Both the position numbers and the translations under genes were made by a program. From Trichosphaerium sp. ATCC 40318 (Eukaryota; Discosea; Flabellinia; Trichosidae): a stretch of DNA of 64,000 nt. Below, one piece after another: positions 10,991 through 22,890 of the stretch. The notes below the pieces were generated by a model. That model was not told the DNA's origin. It ran no database searches and saw only the letters and a list, made by a program, of their open reading frames with translations. Each line of letters begins with the position of its first letter. The stretch's first letter is position 1. The stretch is from assembly GCA_038496445.1 (NCBI GenBank), contig JALMLS010000561.1, positions 62,001 through 126,000 of the forward strand, given 5' to 3'.

Positions 10991-11336
10991 ATAAAGGGTT
11001 TGAAAAAAGAAGTCACTACTAATTTAAAAAGCTTGCAACTCTGCTTGGTTTTGTTTTTGAAGCACGTGGCTCGTAGAACAATAGCTTCTTAAGCTAGAAA
11101 AGCTGCACTTACATTCTTTTCGAGTGTAGTATAGGCACAAAGTGGACAAAGAAGGAAAAAAACGTGCATGTTTTTTTTAGTTGCCAACGGCATAACTCGA
11201 GGCGTTAAACCCGTAAAAATAATACGACGGCGTTCCTTAGTTTTTAACGGCACTGGGAATACTAGAAACGGTCGGTCAAATTCGTTACACGAGCCGTTTT
11301 ATTAGTATTCAACGTATTAACGATTAGACGCACGCA
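10991..11336. other. Intergenic
   Basis: Flank between the PSI-like gene and the inositol phosphate kinase, with one CACGTG near 11063. No further feature seen. Confidence 0.5.
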
Positions 11337-13021
11337 ATGGCAGACACGGAAGTATTTCAAGCAGCTGGACATGGATCCGTTGTTGTTGGCAAAAAAGGCA
11401 CTGTACTAAAGGTAACGTTGTTGTCTAGATGCTTTTTAGTAGTATACGAGTGTATTTATTTGATTTTAAACTAAATCGTTAAAATAATTGCCGTTAGGAA
11501 GTTCAAAAGCAAGAATTAGAGTTCTACGAGAAGATGACAGCAGGTGCATACGGTTTAACAGATGATGAGAAAAAATTGTTCTGTGGCTACTTTGGCAAGA
11601 AAGAACGTGATGGCAAAGGTACATTTTAGGCATTGAACGCGTTTACACCATTAGAACGCTAAACTAAACGTGCTGCTATTTCGAGCGATGTGTCACAATT
11701 TTTTTTCTGAAGCTGATTTTTTTTTTAGAGTACATCGAAATTGAAGATTTAAGGGCTGGCTACGCCAAAGTAAGTGTGGTGTATTGATAGTATAAACTCA
11801 TTTGTATCCTAGGCATGTATTATGGATATTAAAATGGGCACTTCAAGCGCAGGACCTGATGCTAAGGTACAGTTTTATTTTTCAGTTAGCTTTTTTTATC
11901 CGTTAGTTGGTTTTTGTGCTTGCTAGTTGAGCTGTATGCTTCATGTTGTCATATGATCATTCAGTGCTATACTGCATGATGCAATTTGAATATCATCGTC
12001 AATTTATGACGTCTTGTTTATAGGGTGATAAAAGAAAACGAATGGAAGCAAAAGATGCTCAAACTACAACGACTTCTCTTGGTATTAGAATCTCTGGCCT
12101 TCGTGTACGTCTTTTAGACAGGACTCTTATTTTATTGTGCAATATTTAATTTAATACTTTTTCGAAATCACGTGATACGAATTCTAACTGACTTTTTACA
12201 TTCTGGTTTTGCATCGTTCTAACTTTTTATTATTATTTAGTCGTACATTCTTGATAAGGTATAGCTCGCTTACCTCGTTTTATTTTTGTCTAAACATAAG
12301 CTTGTAAGGATGACTATGATTCCAGAGATAAACCATGGGGAAAGAAAGTTACTGATAAGACAATGAAAGAATCTCTTACGTTGTTCTTTAACAACGGCAA
12401 AACAATTAGGTAAAAAATTGCCTTCAAACTTTTCCAAGTTGCGGATTTTGAAGGCCTGAGAATTATTCATTCTTATTGAGAGTTTTTATATTAACTCATG
12501 CCATAGGAAGGATGTCATTAAAATGTTTTTGGAACAGCTAAAGCCTGTTCAAGAATTTTTCGAACGTCAGAGTAAGATTAAGGTTTTCTCTAGCTCTATT
12601 CTATTCGTTTATGATGGTACGTTCTGCTCCAGTTACATGTTTTTCTTGCTAGTCACCACTTTTTTTGCAAGTATCAGCCATATCTCGACCATATTTCCGT
12701 GCTGTCAATCAAGACAATCCTATTAAAAACCAACGATGTCATGAAATCGTTTTCTTTCTTAGTTGACTTTTTTTTTTGTGACAACCAAGTCCTGCCATTT
12801 ACTTATTAAATAGGTGCTTCAAAAGATCCAGTTGGACGTCTTCGCATAATAGATATGGCTCATGTTTTCCCTATTACTGATAAAAGTAAAGACGAGGTAT
12901 GTCACCTAATGTTTCCTCTGAAAAGAAAAACTGTTTTTTCTTATGTTTGGATGTTTAGGGATACCGTGTCGGTATGAAGAACTTGATAGATGTATTCACC
13001 CAAATTGCTGAAAGCAAATAA
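11337..13021 (+). CDS. Inositol polyphosphate kinase (IPK/IPMK family)
   Basis: Phosphorylates soluble inositol phosphates on the way to higher inositol phosphates and pyrophosphates. About ten short exons. The family signature PxxxDxKxG appears as AKACIMDIKMGTSSAG, with Ala where Pro is usual. Downstream are SLGIRISGLR, KVTDKTMKESLTLFF, SSILFVYDG and the metal-binding IDMAHVF (family ID[FM]AH), then GMKNLIDVF. Length of about 290 residues fits IPMK/IP6K-type enzymes better than IP3 3-kinases. The start is chosen because MADTEVFQAAGHGSVVVG resembles family N termini, where the H-x-x-G segment begins the fold. Which inositol phosphates it uses cannot be read from sequence. Confidence 0.88.
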
Positions 13022-13453
13022 GTACCTCGTGATACAACTTCGAGAGGCATTTACATTATGTGTACCTTATACAAATGGTATTAATAAACAGTTCTAACTA
13101 ACAACCAGCATGTGGTTGTTGGTTACACATGAGCAAGGTTATGCATTATGCAATATTTCGGTTGTACATTTCTTTGACTCTATTATCTCCTGTTCTAGCC
13201 GCGTTAATGCATTGCTTTTCGACTTACGTGAAAAGTACTTCGTACAGTAAGTTAAGTGTAGTCGCGTATTTTCAAGAAACCAGAATCCTCAACACTGATA
13301 AACATCAATTAACGCTAACAAACCTTCATATATACTAAGGTTATTCAATACTCCTTTGACACAATAAATAAACTTGATCACGTGACGATTAATCTACTAA
13401 AACCTTAAAAATCGGAAAAACAATTGACAAAATAAGCCTAAAGAAGTTGGGAG
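13022..13453. other. Intergenic
   Basis: No gene supported. tcacgtga at 13379-13386 lies about 70 bases before the next start codon. Confidence 0.5.
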
Positions 13454-15925
13454 ATGTTTCTATCACGATTGGTTTTATTTGTACTCGTTTTCGCTTTATT
13501 AGCAATTGGCGACTCAATAAGCTACAGCCAGCCTCAAATTCAAACTATTTTCTTGGCACCAGATGGAGACGACGTAAAAGTAAGGTTTTCTTCTTTTTTT
13601 TACATTGAAACACGTGTTTAAACAAGAAGGGTAGCGGAACAGTTTTGGAACCATACAAGACGTTAGAAGGTATTGGTATTCACCCTAGCCAAGGTGTATG
13701 TAATGGAGGACCAAACTCTGTTTGCACGGTGTACTTCCAAGGTCAGTACTGTTGTTTGGTCTTTTTCTAAAGACTGTTCGTAGGTGGTAATTACCCAAGT
13801 TCTAATTACACTCTGCAATGGAATAAAAAAACGAGGGGAGGTTTAAACTTAGAATGGCGTAATTGGCAAGAAGGAGGACCTATATCAAAGCCGTCAAGTC
13901 CAGATTTCTTTGTACAATTCCCTAAATAATCAGCTTGTTTCATCTTACCCAAACTGTAGAAAATAGAAGGAATCAACAACACGGAAGACAACATTACTAC
14001 AGTAAATGTGACTGGTTTGAACGGAAGACAAAACTACATTAATACCGACGTTAACCTTTATAACTGCAGTTTCACAGGAGTAGAACAGCGTATGCATCTA
14101 TTTAATTCAACACGTGATTTCTTACTTTTTTTTGTTTGAACACAGTTACTGTATACAATATTATTGATATCTTTACAAGTGTGCGTATTGATTCATGTAT
14201 ACTCGATGGATCTGCACTTCACATAACTAGCGTTCAAAGGGTTCTATTATCTAATATTATATGGACAAATGCGAATCAGACTTTGAGAGGTTTGGTTTTT
14301 TTCAGAACTCATTCAATCAGACATTGTTGATTTTTTTACATTACTACTTTGAGGACAATAGTCTATATTTTATAACAATACCATGAATTTTAACCTTTTG
14401 TTAATGACCAAATTATTAAAGTAGTGTACTCGGACACCTAACACGTGTACAGTTTGACAAAAGTGTTTCGCTTTTTCATATCAACTCCTTTATTTTATGT
14501 TTCAACTAATGATTCTTACATCTAGCGATTACTGTACAAATACTAGATAGTGTTATTGATTTCAATGATAATGATGGAATTTATCTAGCTTATACTGCAC
14601 CTTTAGTAAACGTTCAACGTACCAGTTTTATTAATTGCAATTCTTCGGAAGCTGTAAGTCAATTTTTTTCTTTTTTTTTCTTCCTTCATTGATTCTTCAT
14701 TAGGACTATGGCTACTTACGCCTTGTAAATGAAAATCCGTTTATCGTAATATGGAATATCACTGGAAATAATTTTACCGGAATGGGTCCTTACGTTGCAG
14801 TAGAATGGGATTCAGATACAGCAGAAGCAGAAATTTTCATAGCATCGAACACATTTAGCTATTCTGTATGTTGTTTTTCATGTTTTTTTCGTACAGTCAC
14901 GTGGGTTTTTTGTCGTTTTCATTAGACTAAAAGCATACTATAATAGCGAATTATAAAAGATGATTTACGATAAACCTAAAAGCCCTCACCAACAAAAAAA
15001 AAACCACTTTTTGTTTACTGTTTATATTGTCTTTGTATTAACTTTTTTTTTAAAAGAGGTCATTTGTGATTGTAACAGATAGTAACTTTACAATGAAGTA
15101 CCTTTTCCTAAGAGCAAAGAATAATATAATCGCTAAAAAAGGTACTTTCTCAACTTTTAAGAAATCACGTGCATGCAAACTTTGATTAAGTACAAACGTA
15201 GAAAAATGCAAACCTGGAAATTATTCCTTCCATAATCTTTTTCCATGCATACCATGTCAACCCGGTACTTTTTCACAAGACCCATACGACCTTTATTGCA
15301 AACCTTGTTCTGTTGGTACTTTTTCACATTCTGGAAAATCTACATGTTCGCTTTGTCCTGCAGGAACACATAACAACAAAACGTAAAGGAACACATGTAT
15401 ACAAATACTAAAATTCTGTTTTAGAGGTCAAGAAAAATGTGAGCCGTGTTATCCTCCTTATTACGCCCCAACCGGTTCTATAGACTGTATTTTATGTCCT
15501 CCCGGCAACGAGGCAAGTGTAAATGGAACACGGTGCACTCAGGTATGAAAAGCTTGTTGACATATATAATGTATTTTTTCTAAAATGATTTGACATTCCA
15601 GTGCTCGGAGGGACAATATGAAGATGAAGGCAAATGTAATAACTGTTTATTTCTAACGTCTATGCCTGGATCAACGTCATGTCAGCTAAGTACGTATAAA
15701 AGAGCTATACAATAGCATGTAGTTAACTTTCTTTAAGTTCCATTGTGGTCATATATTGGAGTTGGTGTTGCAATAGCTACTATTCTATTTCTAGTCAGTA
15801 CGTCCACATTACTGTTTCTCAGCATTATACCATCTTACATTATTCTAGTATCCATTACTATTTGTGTACGTTATTGTCGAACCAAGAAGTATAAGAGATT
15901 AGATCCATCATTGCAAACCCAGTAA
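13454..15925 (+). CDS. Beta-helix / GCC-repeat type I membrane protein
   Basis: Signal peptide at the start (LVLFVLVFALLAIGDSISY). It is followed by a segment typical of pectin-lyase-like right-handed beta-helix proteins of protists (FLAPDGDDVKGSGTVLEPYK) and by many short repeating strands with N-glycosylation sites. The second part has CxxC-rich GCC2/GCC3 (TNFR-like) repeats, for example CPAGTHNN, CYPPYYAPTGSIDCILCPPG and CSEGQYEDEGKCNNC. A transmembrane helix follows near the end (about IGVGVAIATILFLVSTSTLL), with a second hydrophobic run and a short basic tail. No catalytic residues of polysaccharide lyases were seen, so a receptor or adhesin role is more likely. Many introns carry T-runs before the acceptor and several CACGTG palindromes. 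Confidence 0.8.
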
Positions 15926-16399
15926 ATATGTAATAAAAAAAGTAAACAGGTTCATAAATGTCAGTTTTTTTCTTTCCCACAGCTAATACTAATACTATTC
16001 ATGCACACCAACTAGTGCAAGCATGCTCATGCTAGTTTTTTTGGAATAATAAAGTGGTTTTACTTATTCCAAATCAAACACGTGGCGAGAAATCAGCACA
16101 AGAATACAGTCCTTACTAACACTCAAAATAATAGTGCACGGAAACATCATCCTTTTTTTGGAAAATGGCACCATAATCTTTTTGTGCTGGGTCACGTGAC
16201 ATCTTTTTGTTCGCAATAGTTGCCGATGTGGTAGTTGTACCCAATTAAAGACAATACGAACGCGAAATACATTTACATGGAATATACACAAAAATACGCC
16301 AGCCTGTCTGCCGTTAGTGAATTGGAGCATTGTGTAAGCGTTTCGAATTTCTTGAACGAATTTGAAGACAGAAGCTATTTTAACAGCCAAAATTCACTG
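15926..16399. other. Intergenic
   Basis: No gene supported. Two CACGTG palindromes (near 16079 and 16195). The dispersed repeat starts at about 16.4 kb. Confidence 0.5.
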
Positions 16400-17375
16400 T
16401 ACGTTATCAAAAAGGTGGATGTACGCACTCTATAACGTTTCGAACCGTTTTGGTAAAAATACGGATTAAAAAAACGTGATCTACGTTGTTTGGCTAAATC
16501 TCTACAGAAACTAATTTGGTATGCGAATTTCTTTGTTCCACGCGTCGTTCTATATGTTTCTGGTATCAAAACTCATTTTGACTGTTGTAGAAGCCTGTTC
16601 AACCTAACTTCCTACAAACGCAATTTCTTTACTTTCAGCGACATTGAAACAAAGTAAAATGGGTATTTACAACAATACCGGTTCGAAAGTAAGGTGGAAT
16701 TCGAGCGGTATCCATTTTTTTGAATTTGAGTTTAACCGTTAAATATCCAACTGAAGTAAACGCTTTCAGAGTGTCGAAGGTGTACTTCTGAGCGTTCTAG
16801 CGTGTGTAACAGTGTTTAATAAATTACTCACTTGAAAACGAACAAAATGAATTCGAAGTTGGATGTTGATAGGTGCCGTTACCTCTACTACATGTGCATT
16901 ATCATTACATTCACTACACCTCCAATATCTCGGTTCAACGTATATCAATTCAATCCAAAATCTCGAACCTCTAAACAGCACGACAAATGCTACAACTTTG
17001 TGATATCCCACAATTTATTTCGTGGATAAACTTGGAGGTACAAAAGGATTTCTGGATTCATGAGATAATGGAAAGCAAAAGGAGTGTGTGTTCTCTTGGC
17101 GCTTTCTAAATAGAAAATAACGACATGATTTGAAGTTGATGAGAGAATTCAGTACCTCGAGGTATCGTACCTGATTCTCAACACAAACATCAATCTAGGA
17201 TCATGTTAGACTGAGGGAAACTGGCATGAACTGGTACAGTTCCTCGGTCTCGAGTGTCCTTTGGCCGGTGTTCCAGTGTACGCCGTTGTCAATGGAGTGG
17301 GGCGCTCTGTGGGTTATTAAGGAGAGGATGTCTGCTCGGCCCTATCTTTTTGTGAAAAAAAGGATTAGAAGAAAA
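16400..17375 (+). repeat. Dispersed repeat, copy A (about 950 bp)
   Basis: The reverse complement of 46.79-47.73 kb matches this block along nearly its whole length. Identity is high from about 16.73 to 17.37 kb and looser toward the 5' side. The 3' end carries gtctcgagtgtcctttggcc ... ggtgttccagtgtacgccgt and ends near tcggccctatctttttgtga. No terminal inverted repeats, target-site duplication, poly-A tail or long ORF were found, so the class is unresolved. A non-autonomous element or a duplicated non-coding gene are both possible. Confidence 0.8.
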
Positions 17376-18080
17376 ATATTGCCTATTATCTAAAACATTG
17401 TTGGCGTTAAATGTATTTCTTGTTCATGAGAGCCAAGGACTGCCTCTGGTGTGGTTACAGCTAATTTACTCTACAAGCGAATCAGATATTTCGGCGCGTT
17501 AGGGCAACCCACGCTTCACAACTTGTAAGCACAGAACATTTTGCTATTCGTTTGTTGGCTTGAACTGCTATGTGAAAAAAAGCTAGAGGTGCTTGTACGA
17601 AGCGACTAAAGCACAAGAATTAGTTACTCGTGATCTTTATGAGCTGGTTCATCGCGGCAGTTTGTTTTAAAGCTGAAATCAGCATTTATATTTCGCTAAA
17701 ATAATTCGACACGTGTGTTGTCGAAACGTTGTTTACCCGTAAACTAATAGTAAAATATCTTTGACTGCAGTAAAAATGCAGCGCGTAAATCGTTCTGGGT
17801 CCTCCCAAAATGTGTCGTTAGGAGTTATCCTTTTCGTACATGTAGAAAAATGCAAAACATTAAAGAATGCATAAATGGTAGCCATTGAAGCTACTCTCAA
17901 CTAATTCTAAAATTCCTAGTTTTGTCGCTAGTACATTCGCTAGTTGTATTATCACCTAGTAATAGTACTCTACTCGTCAAATATATGTTGTGATGATGGC
18001 GTGTTTCATAAAAAGAAATTATTCGGAACTATTTTTTGTGTTAAGTCTTGTGCGTGCAGTGAAAGTAAATCTCCGCTACG
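17376..18080. other. Intergenic
   Basis: No gene or RNA recognised between repeat copy A and the DeSI gene. One acacgtgt palindrome near 17710. Confidence 0.5.
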
Positions 18081-19086
18081 ATGACATCAGAAGGCTCTGT
18101 TTCTTCTAACTCTTTAAGAAGGCGTAAAAAATCATCAAAGGTTCACTTGAATATATATACACTCTCCCAAGCAAAGGGAATAAGCAACAAACTCTCAAAC
18201 AAATTTGGGTTTAAAAAAGCATACCACACAGCTGTAGAAGGTGCGCATCTACTCTATAAACAACTAGAACTTACACCAAATGCAGTTTATGGTATAGAAT
18301 ACAGCTACGATGAAACCAGAGGCACGTGATTTTGATAAACCCAGTACTAACATCATAAAGGCATTTATGCTGCAAAGCCCAGAGAGGTAAAAAACGCGAA
18401 ACTTAAAAAGGCATTGTATATGGGAACTGTACGTGCGCCTGTTGGTTTACCTTCTGTTTAACAAAATGTTTAGGCTAATATGAAATGGCCTGAAGTAAAG
18501 AATATAGTATCAGAATTGCGGTGCGCACCCAGTAAAGACACAAAACTTCGTTTCGTTTTTGGAGTCCAAAAAAATAAAAAACAGTTATTTCTCCATTTTT
18601 GCTCCTTCTACGCGCGTAAACCTACACGTGAATGGTCACGTGCGCGTAGGTTTTTCGTTAGTTGGTTATTCCGACATAAAATTTAAAGTTAAAAAAACTC
18701 CAACCACTTTTTTAACTCATCTACGAAGTAGTGAACAATATGATATAGACAACTACGATTTGATTACACGCAATTGTCATCATTTTTGTGAAAGTCTTTG
18801 TCAAGAATTGGTGGCTATGAGCATCCCATCTCACCTTACAAAGCATAGAAAGGCAGCACAACTTCATAAACCAATTATACCAAGAGTCTTAGCTCAATCA
18901 ACGGCACGCTCTTTAAAATAAAAAAAGCGAAAGTCGGTTAACAGTTTTTTTGTTTAGCCTCCAAAGGGTGACAATATTGAGCGTACGCTATCCACTGTAA
19001 ATATCTGGGCGAACTCCGAGCTACCTAACGAAGATTTCAAAGATTCTTACTCAGAGTCCGATGAGCTTTGTTACGAGATGTACTAG
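18081..19086 (+). CDS. DeSI/PPPDE-type cysteine (isopeptidase) protein
   Basis: PPPDE (DeSI) proteins are papain-fold thiol peptidases that remove SUMO or ubiquitin. The catalytic His is in KKAYHTAVE and the catalytic Cys in YDLITRNCHHFCE, the family's two boxes. VHLNIYTL, VYGIEYSYDE and GIYAAKPRE also fit. Five exons are proposed: 18081-18321, 18361-18386, 18474-18520, 18729-18903 and 18958-19086. Joining 18520 to 18729 gives SELRSEQYDIDNYDLI, matching the family's spacing before the Cys box. The intron at 18322 is 39 nt and needs a GC donor; the one at 18904 probably does too. The acidic C-terminal exon (SYSESDELCYEMY) is not conserved in the family. Substrate unknown. Confidence 0.86.
18608..18649 (+). 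other. Intronic hairpin built on two CACGTG palindromes
   Basis: CTACGCG 18608-18614 and CACGTGA 18625-18631 pair with TCACGTG 18636-18642 and CGCGTAG 18643-18649, leaving a 10-nt bulge and a 4-nt loop. It lies inside the 208-nt third intron of the DeSI gene. Confidence 0.55.
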
Positions 19087-19439
19087 AAGCGAAACGAACC
19101 ACAGAGTCGACAAACAATTTTTTAAACGCTCAAGGCGATTTGTAAATAGAAAGAAGCCAAAGTGCGCATAACAATATATGAAAATAACGTATTTTGAGAA
19201 CGACAGCGCGTAAAATGACAGCCAGAATTGAGTTTTTGGAAATTGAGCCAAAATACGCTCACACGATAATAAAAAGCTTCACATGCCGTTAAACCAGTGT
19301 ACGACAATAATAAACGTACTGGGGTTTTCTGCCTGACAGTATCGATGACAACACTACGTCCACTCGTTTCTATTGTACAACCTACACCGTGTACGCTGCC
19401 AGTACGCAGTTTTTCTCTTTCCAAACTAAATTTGATAAA
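19087..19439. other. Intergenic
   Basis: No supported gene. Open frames on both strands here have no splice or motif support. Confidence 0.4.
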
Positions 19440-19846
19440 ATGTCCAAAATATGCGATATTTTTCATCTCGCGAATACCAATAAAACCACAACAACACAAA
19501 TGGAGAGTAAAGCTACGATAGATTATGAGCAAAGATGGCAAGAAATGGCTGTTTATGTCCTCTCTAAGCACTTTGTGAAACCTGACCCTACACCGCGAGT
19601 TCTCGCACCATGTACGTTAGATACACTAGTGTAACGCTACAATTTCTCAACGTTCATTCGTAAAGATCCATCCCTACGCAACCATACCTTACTGACGTTA
19701 TTAGTGTGTACCAACGGACCTATAGAGAGTATAGAGTCATTTGTCCCCACAAAACGTAGCTTCAAAGACATTAAATACACTCACAACAACACGATAAAAG
19801 GCGACATGCGTGCACTAGAGAATTGGCTGGACATGGCTAACATGTA
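19440..19846 (+). CDS. Small unknown two-exon gene
   Basis: The first exon starts at an ATG at 19440 or 19500; the shorter start begins MESKATIDYEQRWQEMAVYV. Its frame meets TAA near 19633. A GTACGT donor after the codons for VLAP and an acceptor at cgtaaag remove a 54-nt intron containing that stop. They join it in frame to PSLRNHTLLTLLVCTNGPI and ALENWLDMANM, ending at 19844-19846. The product is about 115-135 residues, soluble, Trp/Leu-containing and not recognised. Intron length, donor and frame agree with neighbouring genes, which is the main support. Confidence 0.45.
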
Positions 19847-20094
19847 GCTGAGAAAAATCGAGTCTGCGCAGTTTTTTAATGCAGACTCGCTTTTACAGCG
19901 ATGAAACTATACTAGTTATAGTTATACGCTGCTTGTACATACGATAGAACAACCTTTGTAAATAAATAGCCTTCTTGAAAAAGTCCCTGAATTCCACCGC
20001 CAATTTAAAAGTCGTTTAAACGAAGTACTTAGCAAAGGGTAAGGTATCAAACGAAACAATACGTGTGGTTTTAGAGGTGGTAATAATTTACAAT

Positions 20095-21437
20095 TTAAAT
20101 GAGTCTAAACGAAGAACCTTCGTCGTCATCGTCAGAGCTATCGTCTTGATCTGGTAATACCTCTTTAGGCTCTGAAATCTCTTTTTCCTGCTCTGGTTCT
20201 TTGTTTTCTACAGTTTCGGTTTTTTCGCCTTCTGCGGTTTGGTTTGGCTTATTTTCTTGTGATTCGCTTTGTTCAGGCGTTTTTTCTGTTATAGCCTTGT
20301 TTGTACCATCATCCGCTATTTGTCTGATGTTGTATTTTTTGAACTCTTCGAATTTTTCGACTGTGCCGAGGAAACCAACTGTCATAAGTACTCTTATAAC
20401 TAGTATACGTTCTGGTTTATCACGTCTAAATAGATGATTGACTGACATTGTCTCTCGGATGAGATCTTTGATATCTTGTTTTTGTTTTTTTATGCCTGTA
20501 TTATTAGTTACTTTCAAATCAATATCATACTAAACGTAGGCATTAATAAGGGCTAAAACAACTTGTCTAGATAGATTATATATGTGAGAATACAAATAAC
20601 GTACCGATATAGGGATATCATTGGGGTAAGCTTTAGGAATAAACAACTTTATCCGCTCTAGAATCTCACTTGCTGGGAATGTAGTCTGTATAGGCAAGAA
20701 CCGGTTACAGTATCTGGAAAGGGTTTTAGATTATGGTGATGAGTGTGTTGTATTGAAACGGACCTTGTACATTGCTCCTTAGTCTCGATAATACGTTCAA
20801 AAATTTTAGTTACAAATGGGTTTATTGGGATTGTACTGTCAACGCAAGCCATGAATATGTAGCTCTGTGCTGGTTCAAGCCAGTAGAATCTATATTAAAG
20901 AACATGAGCGACATTATAGAGGTGTAACGGGTTAATTGGCAAAAAGTTAGAATCCCTGAATAAAATTGTACCTTCTCGCTTCTGTTGATTTCAATTCTGA
21001 TAATTCTGCTTTTAATTCATCTGCAAATGATATGTCTTTATCTTCCGTTGTAGTTTCTTTTGGTTCAACAGGATAGAACTCTTTTGAAAACTGTATTGCG
21101 TTTAGTAAGCTTCAGGAGTGCGTTAGTAATAGTAGACGTACTCTGTTCAGTAAAATAGTAAGTTCCTACACAGAACGGTTAGATTCATTGTTTAATGCGT
21201 GATTTGGGTCGAGTAAACGCGAAAATAGGTATAGGTTGCGTTTTTAAGCGTACTTGTGTGGCTTTTTTTTCTCGTCTTCTATCCACGCTCACCAATATAC
21301 CACGCAGGTTATCTGTGAACGCAGGACCATTCTTTTGTTTTTTCTACGCTACATTAACGTACTATTTTGCTTAATATACGCACAGAAGCTGTTTTATAAT
21401 AGTTACGCTTTCTCTTGTTATTATTTTTACGTGACAT
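20095..21437 (-). CDS. THUMP-domain protein (THUMPD1/Tan1-like tRNA acetylation adaptor)
   Basis: THUMPD1/Tan1 binds tRNA and supports N4-acetylcytidine formation by the NAT10/Kre33 acetyltransferase. Exons from ATG 21437: basic MSRKNNNKRKRNYYK; then DNLRGILVSVDRRREKKATQ, aligned with the family's GILITCNxxER segment; then an acidic linker. MACVDSTIPINPFVTKIFER, RFLPIQTTFPASEILERIKL and the THUMP core LKVTNNTGIKKQKQDIKDLI, ILVIRVLMTVGFLGTVEKFE and EEFKKYNIRQI follow. The Gln/Glu/Lys-rich acidic tail also matches the family. Introns are short with GTACG-type donors. The start is 84 bases from the divergent gene at 21521, so a shared promoter is likely. Confidence 0.9.
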
Positions 21438-21520
21438 TCTATCTTTCGTTCAAAGCGAGTTGAAAAAATCACATGAAAGATATTGACTGAATAAGTTCGT
21501 TGTGCTGGCCTGTACTGTAC

Positions 21521-22890
21521 ATGAGTTGCGTCTTCCAGTGCTTGAGGCTCTTGTGCTGCGTTGGAGACCGTCCTAGGCATTTTGCAGTAGAAGTAGCTCC
21601 GCTAGAGGAAGAAGAGGCCCTAAACGAGGGTGTAGATCGTACTCACGACATTGAGGAACCGTTAAATACATTATCAACGGAAGAAGCTGAGTTGGCTGAA
21701 CAAATAAAACGTACGTACCACGCTGTTTTGCGCTTTTAAGTACATAAAACTGGTGTAAACACAATCCAATATAATCCTAAACCAAACTCTTTAAATTGCA
21801 CTTTTTCACGCCATAACTCGTCAAAACCCGCGTTATTCCTTGTATTTTGGTTCCCCCGTCTGCTGAACTTTTACATCTTGACATTCTGCGAACGCCATCG
21901 GTTTAACTTCAACACGCTGTCCATGCTTCCCTTGGCTGTTTTTAAAAGCTAATACGACGTTTAGAAGCATTATCAGAACCGCAAGCATCAAATAATGACA
22001 CAACAACGTTACTAGCGTATATTGATGATGTTCTTTCGGATATACCTTCAGAGATACTACCAGTAGTTATATACGATATGTTTAGTCATGAAAGACGAAG
22101 ATGGAAGCATGTCAGCGAGGATAAAGCGTTTTCTTGGCTTCAACAATGTGTGACTAGTATTTTGAGTATCAAAGAACAAGAAGAGCTATTACAGTTGGTA
22201 TTGGACTTACCACCAGCAGTACTTGGTGATGAAGAAGGTATTGTAACGCTATACAAGTATAGCGTTAAATCACGTCAAATTTTCTTTTCGAAAACAAAGA
22301 TGACACATTGTGACATGTTTTTCTGTGAATTGAAAGCACTGTTTGTTATTTTTGTTAATGTATATTAATAGCTCGAGAGTCTACACGTGTATTGGTAGAT
22401 ATATTTTCTGATATAAGAAGAGCACATAGCGAGCAGAGACGAAAGTTTCCTCGATATAAAAATTTGGTAAAATATCAATTGTTTCTCTTTTTACGTTTTC
22501 TCTTTTCTTTTGACAGTTTGAACTTTTAGACTCGTATGGCTAGTGAAGAGCTTCATAAAGCATTTTGTAGACGTGTGGATATGTCGGTATGCTTAGATTA
22601 GTGTTAAAAAAGTGATAGTGATTTTTCTTTTGTAGGATATTTTGAATCATATTGCTCGTACTTTAAATCCGAGTGAACGCTTTCGTATTGTTATGGCTCA
22701 AGTGTTACTTTCAAAAATATTTCCAGCTAGAAGCGATGAACGTATTGACATAATTAAAGTATTTTTCGATGGTGCTATTTGTGCTACAGTCCTAGAAAGG
22801 TAACAACAGCTTTTCTTTCAAAAAATGGATTCTCATTTTTTTCTAATTTTTTTTCACAGGGACATCAATGAGAGTCTGATAGCCTTGTAA
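21521..22890 (+). CDS. Unknown alpha-helical protein, multi-exon
   Basis: Exons joined by frame read: MSCVFQCLRLLCCVG at the start, an acidic linker (EVAPLEEEEALNEGV), then helices RRLEALSEPQASN, LLAYIDDVLSDIPSEILPVV, WLQQCVTSILSIKEQEELLQ, STRVLVDIFSDIRRAHSEQR, SEELHKAFCRRVDMSDILNH, SERFRIVMAQVLLSKIFPAR and a terminus RDINESLIAL. The N terminus is Cys-rich and hydrophobic, so palmitoylation is possible but not shown. No family recognised. The helix-turn-helix rhythm suggests an armadillo-like or VHS-like helical bundle, as inference only. Divergently paired with the THUMP gene. Confidence 0.65.

Noticed and set aside
16832-17029. Open frame inside repeat copy A as a transposon protein
   Set aside because: The matching frame in copy B is interrupted differently, and no transposase or reverse-transcriptase motif is present.
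19630-19636. In-frame TAA that might mean a reassigned stop codon
   Set aside because: A consensus GTACGT...AAAG intron of 54 nt removes it in frame, and TAA ends many other genes here.
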